A DNA stretch of 64,000 nt from Fimbriimonadaceae bacterium (lineage in GTDB: Bacteria; Armatimonadota; Fimbriimonadia; Fimbriimonadales; Fimbriimonadaceae): NCBI GenBank assembly GCA_019638795.1, contig JAHBTB010000001.1:1-64000 (forward strand), given 5' to 3'. Positions 25,047-32,185 of the stretch are shown here, one piece after another. Both the position numbers and the translations under genes were made by a program. A model generated the notes under the pieces. That model saw only the letters and a list, made by a program, of their open reading frames with translations. It made no database searches and was not told the origin of the DNA. Positions within the stretch are counted from its first letter, which is position 1; every line of letters starts with the position of its first letter.

Positions 25047-25670
25047 ATGAATAGGATCACTACCCTCGCCACTCTCGCCGCTTGCTCTTCTCTGAGCTTC
25101 GCCTCGATCAACCTCCACGTCAACGGCCTGGAAGGCGGTCTCCACTCCACCGTCCACGTCAACTACAACGGCAACAACAAGGACTTCAGCGCTGGCCCGC
25201 AGACCGGCCATCTCGGCGCCGGCCCGGACTTCCGGATGTTCTGCGTGGACCTCGACCACACCGTCTCCCCGGGGAGCGACTACCAAGTCAACCCGACGTT
25301 GATCCCCACCATGGGCAACGCCGGCATGACCCTCGCCGCCAAGCTGTACAACAGCTTCGCCGGTGGCGTCACGACCGCTGACGAGGGCGCCGGCCTGCAG
25401 ATGGCGATCTGGGAAGCCGTCGTCGACAATGGGGCCGTCGATTTCTCGAGCGGCAACTTCAAGGACAACGGGACCGCGGCCGGCATCATGACCAAGGCCA
25501 ACTTCTACCTGGCCAACATCGGCAGCAACGACGCGGCCTACTTTCTGGACGCCGTCCACATCCAAGACAAGAACCAGAGCATGATCGGCCCTGTGCCCGA
25601 GCCGGCCAGCATGTCCGTCCTCGCCCTGGGTGCCGCCGGCCTGCTCCGCCGCCGCAACAAGAAGGCCTAA
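25047..25670 (+). CDS. PEP-CTERM sorted surface protein (pair A, copy 2)
   Basis: A 207-residue paralogue of the preceding gene. It shares the signal peptide style, the FCVDLDHTVSPG block (about residue 66), GLQMAIWEAVVDNG (about 121), SGNFKDNGTAAG and an almost identical tail (VPEPASMSVLALGAAGLL, then RRRNKKA). The last 25 codons are nearly identical to copy 1 even at DNA level, pointing to recent duplication or gene conversion. Each copy has its own terminator, so the two are separately transcribed. The function of the body domain is unknown. Confidence 0.88.
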   Translation: MNRITTLATLAACSSLSFASINLHVNGLEGGLHSTVHVNYNGNNKDFSAGPQTGHLGAGPDFRMFCVDLDHTVSPGSDYQVNPTLIPTMGNAGMTLAAKLYNSFAGGVTTADEGAGLQMAIWEAVVDNGAVDFSSGNFKDNGTAAGIMTKANFYLANIGSNDAAYFLDAVHIQDKNQSMIGPVPEPASMSVLALGAAGLLRRRNKKA

Positions 25671-25696
25671 GGCAAACCCTTAGTCCCCATGAACCC

Positions 25697-25725
25697 GGCC
25701 CCGCCGACTACGTCGGCGGGGCCTT
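25697..25725 (+). terminator. Hairpin terminator after PEP-CTERM copy 2
   Basis: A perfect 12-bp stem GGCCCCGCCGAC / GTCGGCGGGGCC with a three-base loop; the T-tract is weak. It lies between convergent PEP-CTERM genes. Confidence 0.75.
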
Positions 25726-25764
25726 CACGCTTGCTGGGTTCTACCGGTCTGACGACTTTCCTGT

Positions 25765-26430
25765 TCAGCGGCGACGGCGCTTGAGCGCGAGCACCCCGAG
25801 GCCGAGGACGGCCATCGTCGCCGGCTCCGGTACCGCGTCAGTCTGGGAGAAGCTGATGTTGTCGATCCCCGCGTTGACGTTGGTCCCCCACTCGATCTTC
25901 AGGGTCTGCCCTACCAGATCAGGGCTGTAATGGTCGTGGGTGGGGCCAGCCCCGTGGGCGACGGTGGCACCAGAATCCCACACGATGTTGTCGCCCCCGT
26001 CGCGTACACGCAGGAACGTCAAGGGTTGGTCGGCAACGGGCCAGCCAGCCATGTCGAAGCTCTCCAGCCGGACCGCCCACCCGGCGTCTGCGGTCAGGAT
26101 GACACGCCCGATCCCGGCCGAACCGTACGCCACGTGGTTCAGGTCGCCGTAGTCCGCACCCCAGTGGACCAATTGGTCGGAGACTTGGCCGAGGCCCGAG
26201 TCCAGACTGGCGTACGACGTGACGACGTTTGGCGTCCAGCCGCTACCCATACCGTACGAGCCGACTGCGTCGGACGTCGCCGTCACGTTGTCACCGTAGG
26301 CCGTGTCGATCGCGGCGGCATCACCAAGGGGTGACCCTGCACCGTCAGTCAAATCACTGAATGTCAAGATGGTCGCTTGGGATGTGCAAGCAAGTGCGGC
26401 CAAAAACGCCAACAGAGGTAATCGATTCAT
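25765..26430 (-). CDS. PEP-CTERM sorted surface protein (pair B, copy 1)
   Basis: A 221-residue exported protein: signal peptide MNRLPLLAFLAALACTSQA, a beta-sandwich-like body with AGWAVRLESFDMAGWP (about residues 115-130) and DNIVWDSGATVAHG (about 145), and the tail VPEPATMAVLGLGVLALKRRRR. The body resembles carbohydrate-binding or discoidin-like sandwiches, but no family can be named. A strong Shine-Dalgarno sequence (GAGGAGAGGAC) precedes the ATG, in contrast to the leaderless genes. It is a tandem duplicate of the gene at 26628. Confidence 0.88.
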   Translation of the reverse strand: MNRLPLLAFLAALACTSQATILTFSDLTDGAGSPLGDAAAIDTAYGDNVTATSDAVGSYGMGSGWTPNVVTSYASLDSGLGQVSDQLVHWGADYGDLNHVAYGSAGIGRVILTADAGWAVRLESFDMAGWPVADQPLTFLRVRDGGDNIVWDSGATVAHGAGPTHDHYSPDLVGQTLKIEWGTNVNAGIDNISFSQTDAVPEPATMAVLGLGVLALKRRRR

Positions 26431-26575
26431 GTCCTCTCCTCAAGGCCACAGAGGCGGCTCTGCCAAACGATACTCGATCTTTTGCGGGGGATGATGTAAG
26501 GAATGCAGTTGACACTGCACTTTTTCGGGCAACGTCTTCGACGTCCAAACTTGGCTCACCCCCCTCAATTGAAAA

Positions 26576-26607
26576 CGGCCCGACCGACATTGTCGTCGGA
26601 CGGGCCG
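26576..26607 (-). terminator. Intrinsic terminator of PEP-CTERM pair B copy 2
   Basis: On the minus strand a CGGCCCGTCCGAC / GTCGGTCGGGCCG hairpin with small internal asymmetry is followed by TTTTC. It ends the gene starting at 27299 before the next copy. Confidence 0.75.
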
Positions 26608-26627
26608 CGGGGTATGGTCTTCCAAAG

Positions 26628-27299
26628 TCAGCGGCGGCGGCGCTTGAGGGCCAAGGCCCCGAGGCCGAGCACGGCCATCGTCGCCGGCTCCGGTACCGCG
26701 TCAGTCTGGGAGAAGCTGATGTTGTCGATCCCAATGTTCCAGTTCTGACCCCACTCGATGATGAGAGTCTGGCCGACGATGTCGGGGGCGTAGTGGTCGT
26801 GCGTCGGCCCTGCCCCATGGGCGACCGTGGCACCGGAATCCCAAACCGTGTTGTAGCTCCCGTCTAGGACCCGAAGAAATGACAAGGCATGGTCTGCGTT
26901 GGGCCAGCCGGCGAGGTCGAAGCTCTCCAACCGCACACTCCAGCCGGCATCTGCCGTCAAGATGACGCGGGCGGTACCATTGCCGACCTCGGCGAACGCA
27001 ATGTGCTCCAGGTCCCCGTAGTTAAGATCCCAGTGCAGGAGTTGGTCGGAATAGTGGAGGAGTGCCCCGTCCAAGGTCTCATACGATGTGGTGACGTTGG
27101 GCGTCCAGCCGGTGCCCATGCCATACGACCCGACCGCGTCGGACGTCGCTGTCACATTGTCGCCGTAGGCGGTGTCGATCGGGCCGTAGTTGCCCAGGGG
27201 GGCGCCGGCAGTGTCCGTCAGGTCACCAAACGTCAAAATTGTCGCTTGGGACGCGCATGCAAGGGCGACCAGGGCCGCCAGTAAAGTCAATCGGTTCAT
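26628..27299 (-). CDS. PEP-CTERM sorted surface protein (pair B, copy 2)
   Basis: A 223-residue paralogue of the gene at 25765. It has the same signal peptide type (MNRLTLLAALVALAC), near-identical central blocks (GDNVTATSDAVGSYGMG, GAGPTHDHYAPD) and the tail VPEPATMAVLGLGALALKRRRR. ATG 27299 with Shine-Dalgarno GGAGAGGAC is used; a longer open frame starts upstream but lacks a signal peptide at its head. The GAGAGGACATG start context is shared by both pair B genes. Confidence 0.88.
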   Translation of the reverse strand: MNRLTLLAALVALACASQATILTFGDLTDTAGAPLGNYGPIDTAYGDNVTATSDAVGSYGMGTGWTPNVTTSYETLDGALLHYSDQLLHWDLNYGDLEHIAFAEVGNGTARVILTADAGWSVRLESFDLAGWPNADHALSFLRVLDGSYNTVWDSGATVAHGAGPTHDHYAPDIVGQTLIIEWGQNWNIGIDNISFSQTDAVPEPATMAVLGLGALALKRRRR

Positions 27300-27412
27300 G
27301 TCCTCTCCGCAAAGCCAGATTTCTGGTTCACCATAACATACTCGCAAATTTCCCTTTGACCGCACTTGATTTGCCAACCTGGTACAAACTCTGGCAAGAA
27401 AGGATTAGGTTG

Positions 27413-27428
27413 GCGTTACATGTAACGC
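27413..27428. promoter_or_regulatory. Perfect 16-bp palindrome, likely regulator binding site
   Basis: GCGTTACATGTAACGC reads the same on both strands. It lies in the 205-bp gap between the divergent PEP-CTERM gene (start 27299) and the GNAT gene (start 27505). Its dyad, without a loop, fits a dimeric helix-turn-helix operator rather than a hairpin. A second dyad, TTGCCA/TGGCAA, flanks it at 27371-27397. Confidence 0.65.
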
Positions 27429-27492
27429 TCCAGTATGAGAAAGGGCCAAGCGCGGCCCCCGAGCCCGGAGCGCCCCCGCCAAAGACGTCGGC

Positions 27493-27498
27493 TATCCT
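27493..27498 (+). promoter_or_regulatory. -10 hexamer TATCCT, 6 nt before ATG 27505
   Basis: TATCCT-TACCGC-ATG with no ribosome binding site, the common leaderless geometry of this window. Confidence 0.6.
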
Positions 27499-27504
27499 TA
27501 CCGC

Positions 27505-28002
27505 ATGCCCTGGGCTCTGCGACCCGCGAAGCTGACCGACGTCCCCGAGTTGGGCCGTATCCATATCCAATGCTGGGACGAGACCTACCGCGGCTGGGTC
27601 CCCGACGAGGAGATCGACCGGCACACCGCGGAGTCCCGTTCCGGGGCATGGGCCCGGGCCGTCGGCGCGGGTGACTGGGTCCTTGTCGCCGAACGGGACG
27701 GGCGGGTCGTCGGCTTTGTCCACGCCGGCCCGGCCCGAAAGAACCAACCCGGGCATCCGGGCCAACTCCACTCCATCTATCTGCTCAAGGAAGTCCAGGG
27801 CCTCGGGATCGGCCAGGCCATGTTTGAAGCGGCCCGGCGACACCTCACCGAGGGGGGCTTGACCCCGTTCTTTTGTTACTTCCACCCCGACAACCCGGTC
27901 GCCGGCTTCTATCTGCGCAACGGCGGGGTCCGGATCGAGGCCGCCGAGCTGGCCGACGACAACCCGGGAGACGTCTGCGAAGGCTGCTTTTCCTTTAGCT
28001 GA
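27505..28002 (+). CDS. GNAT N-acetyltransferase
   Basis: A 165-residue acetyltransferase starting with the standard LRPAKLTDVPELGRIH block. Strand beta4 (GRVVGFVHAGP, about residue 66) and the acetyl-CoA motif QLHSIYLLKEVQGLGIGQAM (about 87-106) are clear, followed by NPVAGFYLRNGGVR. The acceptor is unknown. It is convergent with the dehydratase gene, with 10 bp between stop codons. The C-terminus is unusual in ending with two cysteines' worth of loop (DVCEGCFSFS with one C-x2-C), which might bind a metal. Confidence 0.87.
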   Translation: MPWALRPAKLTDVPELGRIHIQCWDETYRGWVPDEEIDRHTAESRSGAWARAVGAGDWVLVAERDGRVVGFVHAGPARKNQPGHPGQLHSIYLLKEVQGLGIGQAMFEAARRHLTEGGLTPFFCYFHPDNPVAGFYLRNGGVRIEAAELADDNPGDVCEGCFSFS

Positions 28003-28012
28003 ACCGTCGGTC

Positions 28013-28960
28013 TCAGAACAGCCGCGCCAATGCGACGACGTCGGCGTTGCCGCCGCTGACCACGACCCCGGTCCGCTTACCGGCCGCCGGAACCTTGCCG
28101 AACATCACCGCGGCCAGTCCCAGCGCCCCCGTCGGCTCCACGACGCACTTCAGCCGCTCCCACGCGAACTTGGTCGCCTGGACGAGTTCCTCGTCCGAGA
28201 CCGTGACAATGCCGTCCACGTGACGCCTCGCCAGACCAAAAGTCAGTTCGCTGAGGCTCGGTGTGCGTGCGCCGTCGGCGATCGTCTGTGGGTTGTCGAC
28301 CCTCTGGATCGATCCCGCCGCCAGCGACCGCGCCGCGTCGTCTCCATTTTCGGGTTCGACTCCAAAGACTTGGGTTCCGGGCCGCAAGGCCTTGGCTGTC
28401 AGCGAGCATCCGCCCATAAGCCCGCCGCCTCCGCACGGGACGACGACCAAGTCTAGGTCGGGACAGGACTCGAGGAGTTCCAGTGCGGTCGTGCCCGCGC
28501 CCGCGACGATGTGCGGATGGTCGTAGGGTGGTATCAGCGTCAACCCGCGTTCCTCGGAAAGCCGCCTGCCCAACTCTTCGCGGGACTGCTCGGCCCGGTC
28601 GTAGAGCACGACTTCGCCTCCGTAACCTTCGGTAGCCGACTTCTTCACCGCCGGGGCGTCATGGGGCATGACCACCGTCACCGGACAACCCAGGAGCGAG
28701 CCGGCCAGCGCCAGCGCCGCGGCATGGTTCCCACTGCTGTAGGTCAGGACACCCTTCCGCCGTTGCTCCTCGCCCAGTTGCGACAGGGCGTTGTAGGCCC
28801 CACGGAACTTAAATGATCCTCCACGCTGGAAGCATTCCATCTTGCAAAAGACCGAAGCCCCCGCCCGTGCGTCCAGAGTGCGGGAGGTGACGACAGGCGT
28901 CACGTGGGCGACGCCACGGAGCCGCCCTCGCGCCGCTTCGACGTCGGCAAGACTGACCAT
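28013..28960 (-). CDS. Threonine/serine dehydratase-like PLP enzyme
   Basis: A 315-residue fold type II PLP enzyme. The Schiff-base lysine lies in GSFKFRGAYNAL (about residues 48-59), the SSGNHAAALALA loop follows at about 75-86, and the glycine-rich phosphate loop is CGGGGLMGG (about 178-186). There is no ACT regulatory domain, so it is a short, catabolic-type threonine ammonia-lyase or a serine racemase-like enzyme; these cannot be separated by eye. On the minus strand CATACT lies 8 nt before the ATG. Its start codon overlaps that of a possible short plus-strand gene (CCATGG). Confidence 0.88.
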   Translation of the reverse strand: MVSLADVEAARGRLRGVAHVTPVVTSRTLDARAGASVFCKMECFQRGGSFKFRGAYNALSQLGEEQRRKGVLTYSSGNHAAALALAGSLLGCPVTVVMPHDAPAVKKSATEGYGGEVVLYDRAEQSREELGRRLSEERGLTLIPPYDHPHIVAGAGTTALELLESCPDLDLVVVPCGGGGLMGGCSLTAKALRPGTQVFGVEPENGDDAARSLAAGSIQRVDNPQTIADGARTPSLSELTFGLARRHVDGIVTVSDEELVQATKFAWERLKCVVEPTGALGLAAVMFGKVPAAGKRTGVVVSGGNADVVALARLF

Positions 28961-29075
28961 GGGTTCTCAGTATGCCGACATCAAGACAATGGGCAAGATG
29001 ATTTGGGACCACCTCGCCGTCGTCGTCGCCGTGCTCGCCGGGATCGCCACCGTCGGCCTCCATCACATCGGTTAG
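28959..29075 (+). CDS. Possible 38-residue single-span membrane peptide
   Basis: A short frame from ATG 28959 to TAG 29073 encodes a polar head, then a hydrophobic segment (LAVVVAVLAGIATVGL) and a short HHIG end. An internal ATG at 28989 would give a 28-residue peptide with the same helix. It sits in the gap between the dehydratase and SPFH genes and shares its ATG with the dehydratase start on the other strand. No ribosome binding site is clear, so the call is tentative. Confidence 0.35.
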   Translation: MGSQYADIKTMGKMIWDHLAVVVAVLAGIATVGLHHIG

Positions 29076-29136
29076 GCCCGCAAAACCCGCCGTCGCCCCA
29101 CCTCGTATACTGCAGTGTCAGGAGACGACTGAAGTA

Positions 29137-30216
29137 ATGAGTCTGTGGGACAAGATCAAAGGCGAGTTTGTCGACATCATCGAGTGGACTGACGACTCCA
29201 CCGACACGATGGTCTACCGCTTCGAGCGGCATAACAACGAGATCAAGTACGGCGCCCAACTCACCGTGCGTGAGTCTCAGGTGGCCGTCTTTGTCGACGA
29301 AGGCAAGTACGCCGACGTCTTCACGCCCGGCATGTACACGTTGGAAACGCAGAACATGCCCCTCCTCAGCACGCTGAAGGGCTGGAAGTACGGGTTCAAC
29401 AGCCCGTTCAAAGCTGAGGTCTACTTCATCAACACCAAGCGGTTCAACGACCTCAAATGGGGGACGATGAACCCGATCATGATGCGCGACGCCGACTTTG
29501 GTATGGTGCGCGTCCGCGCCTTCGGAACTTACGCGATGCGCATTGTGGACGCCAAGAAGTTCCTGAGCGAGGTGGTCGGCACAAACTGGGAGTTCACCAC
29601 CGACCAGATCAGCGAGCAATGCCGCAACAACGTCGTGAGCGCCTTTGCCAAAGCCATCGCTGACGCCAACCTGCCGGTCCTCGACCTGTACTCCAGGTAC
29701 GAAGAAATCGGGTCGAGCCTGCTCACCAAGGTCCAGCCGACGATGGCCGAGATGGGTATCGAACTGCTGAACCTCCTTGTCGAGAACGTCTCCGTGCCAC
29801 CCGAGGTCGAGCAGGCCATCGACACCCGCAGCAAGATGGGCGCGGTCGGCGACATGAACAAGTTCATGCAGTTCCAGGCCGCCGAAGCCATGGTGAAGGG
29901 TGCGGAGAACCCGGGCGGGATGGGCGGTCTGGGCGCCCAACTGGCCGCTGGCCAGATCGCCGGCCAAGTCATTCAAAACGCCCAGTCGGCCCCACCGCCG
30001 GTACCTGCCCAGAAGCAGTTCCACGTGGCCGTCAACGGTGCCCAGCAGGGCCCGTTCGGCATTGACGCCTTGCGCGGCATGGTCGCGTCGGGACAGCTGA
30101 CGCCCTCCTCGCTCGTATGGAGCCAAGGCATGGCCCAGTGGCAGGCGGCCGAGACGGTCGGGGAGTTGCAAGCCCTCTTCGCGGCGGTACCGCCGCCGAT
30201 GCCTCCTTCGTCCTAA
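29137..30216 (+). CDS. SPFH/Band-7 protein with C-terminal GYF_2 domain
   Basis: A 359-residue protein. Residues 1-245 form an SPFH domain of the YdjI type, often annotated as 'virion core protein-like' (IIEWTDDSTDTMVYRFERHN near residue 14, then GKYADVFTPGMYTLET). An Ala/Gly/Gln-rich linker follows. Residues 290-350 are a GYF_2 module (GPFGIDALRGMVASGQLTPSSLVW). There is no membrane span; YdjI-type proteins are recruited to membranes in envelope-stress systems, usually beside a zinc-ribbon membrane protein, and such a protein is encoded at 31055. Promoter TATACT (29107-29112) and Shine-Dalgarno AGGAG give this gene an ordinary leader. Confidence 0.87.
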   Translation: MSLWDKIKGEFVDIIEWTDDSTDTMVYRFERHNNEIKYGAQLTVRESQVAVFVDEGKYADVFTPGMYTLETQNMPLLSTLKGWKYGFNSPFKAEVYFINTKRFNDLKWGTMNPIMMRDADFGMVRVRAFGTYAMRIVDAKKFLSEVVGTNWEFTTDQISEQCRNNVVSAFAKAIADANLPVLDLYSRYEEIGSSLLTKVQPTMAEMGIELLNLLVENVSVPPEVEQAIDTRSKMGAVGDMNKFMQFQAAEAMVKGAENPGGMGGLGAQLAAGQIAGQVIQNAQSAPPPVPAQKQFHVAVNGAQQGPFGIDALRGMVASGQLTPSSLVWSQGMAQWQAAETVGELQALFAAVPPPMPPSS

Positions 30217-30238
30217 AGGGACTCCCGGGACAAACGAA

Positions 30239-30268
30239 GAAGCCCCGCCACTGGAGTGGCGGGGCTTC
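30239..30268. terminator. Bidirectional terminator between SPFH and PEP-CTERM genes
   Basis: A 14-bp perfect stem GAAGCCCCGCCACT / AGTGGCGGGGCTTC between convergent stops, followed by CTTG on the plus strand and preceded by a purine-rich stretch. Confidence 0.82.
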
Positions 30269-30285
30269 CTTGTCCTCAAACGGAC

Positions 30286-30894
30286 TCAGGCTTTGCGGCG
30301 GCGCTTGAGGGCCAACGCGCCAAGGCCTAGGACGGCCATCGTGGCCGGCTCCGGCACCGCGCTGTCGGAAATGACGTCGCCCGGGCCACCGCCGACGCCG
30401 ATCGAATAGTCACCCCAGGTCCTCACGTCGGCAGCGTCGTACACGTCAAACGTCGTCGCGACGAGGACGTAGTTGACACCGGCGGTGAGGGTCGTGCTGA
30501 GCGAGGACCGCAGCAGTCCACCGGTCTGATAATCAGCGTCCGGCAGGACGACGAACGCCGCCGAGTTGTCGTCGTTACCCGCCACGTAGTTTGTCAACGC
30601 GTCGTTCGCGTCAAACGGGGCCTCATAGATGAACATAAACGTGTCGATCGTGTTCGACGACGTGTTGGGGTTGCCCATTTCGGCCGTGTAGGTACCGGTC
30701 GCGGTGACGTGAAACGCGTGGGTAGCGTAAAGGTTGTCGACACCGACGCTGCTCAACCCGCTCCCATCAGCGAAGGGCCGGTTCCAGTGGGGGGAGTTTG
30801 CGTCCAGCGTGCCGTTCTCGATCAGGTTGACACCAGCGAAGCTGGCCGATGCGACGGCGGCAAGCACTACGAGGGACAATGTTCTCTTCAACAT
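30286..30894 (-). CDS. PEP-CTERM sorted surface protein (single copy)
   Basis: A 202-residue exported protein starting MLKRTLS with a signal peptide to about residue 20. The body is beta-rich, with an NLIENGTLDANSPHW opening typical of PEP-CTERM proteins that carry a carbohydrate-binding-like sandwich. The tail is VPEPATMAVLGLGALALKRRRKA, the same sorting signal as pair B, so only the C-terminus is shared. ATG 30894 with GGAG 8 nt upstream is preferred to a GTG at 30903. It separates the SPFH gene from its presumed zinc-ribbon partner. Confidence 0.85.
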   Translation of the reverse strand: MLKRTLSLVVLAAVASASFAGVNLIENGTLDANSPHWNRPFADGSGLSSVGVDNLYATHAFHVTATGTYTAEMGNPNTSSNTIDTFMFIYEAPFDANDALTNYVAGNDDNSAAFVVLPDADYQTGGLLRSSLSTTLTAGVNYVLVATTFDVYDAADVRTWGDYSIGVGGGPGDVISDSAVPEPATMAVLGLGALALKRRRKA

Positions 30895-31054
30895 AAGGAT
30901 CACTCCAGCAAAATCAACAGATTCTGCGACACCCTAAGCATGACCCATCCGCTCTCCCCGTGTAACCATGGGGTGCCTAAAAACCCGTAGATTTGTCGGG
31001 GAAGGCGGGTCTACCGTAACCAGCCGGTCCCCGAGCGGGTAAGAAGGGAGAGAG

Positions 31055-32128
31055 ATGGCTGAGCGGTTCCCTTGCGCCCAATGCGGCGCCCAACTGGAAT
31101 TCGCGCCCGGCACGACCTCGCTCAAGTGCCCCTATTGCGGCTTCGTCCAAGCACTGGTCGTTTCGACTTCAGGCGTCGTCGAGCTTCCCTACGAGCAATG
31201 GGTCCACGCGGACATCGCCCCCAACCCCAATCTCCAAGAAGTCGTCTGCCAATCTTGCGCGGCGACCTTCAGCCTACCGCCCAACCAAGCCGCCGGGGCC
31301 TGTCCCTTCTGTAGCGGCAACATCGTTTTGCCGCCCCACCAGTCGGGACAGATCCAGCCCCGCGCCCTGCTTCCGTTCGCGGTCGATAAAAAGCTCGCCC
31401 GCGACAAGTACCGCCAATGGATCGGGAGCCGGTTTTGGGCTCCTAACGACCTCAAGAAGCTCGCCATGGTCGAAGGTGGCTTGACCGGCGTCTACGTCCC
31501 GTTCTGGACCTTCGACAGCCATACCGTCACGGCGTACACCGGCATGCGCGGGATCGACCGCTACGTGACCGAGACCTACACCGACTCCGATGGTGAGACC
31601 CAGACGCGGACGCGCGTCGAGACCGACTGGTGGCCGGCGGCAGGCACCGTCGAAGTACCGTTCGACGACGTCCTCGTCCTTGCCAGCGGGCGTCTCCCGC
31701 CCCGGTACGCCCAGGCCATGCACACCTGGCAGCTCGGCGGGCTCATCACCTATGCGAACGAGTACCTCTCCGGCTTTCAGGCGGTGCGCTACGACAAGGG
31801 GCTCCAGGACGGCTTCACAACCGCCTGCGAAATGATGCAACCGGGGATCGACCAAGCCATCCGGTCTGACATCGGGGGCGACCGCCAGCAAATCAACAGC
31901 AAGGACACCGACTACCTGGACACGACGTTCAAGCACGTTCTGCTTCCCATATGGAGCGGTGCATACCGGTACCGGGGCAAGACCTGGAACTACCTGGTCA
32001 ACGGCCAAACGGGCGAAATCCAGGGCGAGGCCCCGGTCAGCCCCTGGAAGGTCGCCATCGCCGTGATCCTCGGTCTGCTCGTGCTCGGCGGCATCCTCTA
32101 CCTGTATATGCAGGACAAGGGCCACTAG
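31055..32128 (+). CDS. Zinc-ribbon membrane-anchored protein (YdjG/YdjL-like partner of SPFH)
   Basis: A 357-residue protein with two zinc ribbons: CAQC...CPYC (about residues 7-28) and CQSC...CPFC (about 69-90). A long globular part contains GGLTGVYVPFWTFD and TETYTDSDGETQTRTRVETDW-type strands (about 140-190). A single C-terminal transmembrane helix (VAIAVILGLLVLGGILYLYM, about 332-351) ends it. This layout matches the TFIIB-type zinc-ribbon proteins that accompany YdjI-like SPFH proteins. The RBS AAGGGAGAGAG precedes the ATG. The gene would anchor the SPFH assembly at the membrane. Confidence 0.82.
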   Translation: MAERFPCAQCGAQLEFAPGTTSLKCPYCGFVQALVVSTSGVVELPYEQWVHADIAPNPNLQEVVCQSCAATFSLPPNQAAGACPFCSGNIVLPPHQSGQIQPRALLPFAVDKKLARDKYRQWIGSRFWAPNDLKKLAMVEGGLTGVYVPFWTFDSHTVTAYTGMRGIDRYVTETYTDSDGETQTRTRVETDWWPAAGTVEVPFDDVLVLASGRLPPRYAQAMHTWQLGGLITYANEYLSGFQAVRYDKGLQDGFTTACEMMQPGIDQAIRSDIGGDRQQINSKDTDYLDTTFKHVLLPIWSGAYRYRGKTWNYLVNGQTGEIQGEAPVSPWKVAIAVILGLLVLGGILYLYMQDKGH

Positions 32129-32185
32129 GCATGCCGGAGACAGGTCGGGGCACCGACGCCGTCATGTTGTATGCTCAGGGGCACC

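Noticed and set aside
24279-27299. A transposon carrying the duplicated PEP-CTERM genes
   Set aside because: No transposase, inverted terminal repeats or target-site duplications are visible; tandem duplication explains the pairs.
30286-30894. Membership of the single PEP-CTERM gene in pair B
   Set aside because: Only the sorting tail is similar; the body differs, so it was not grouped with the duplicates.
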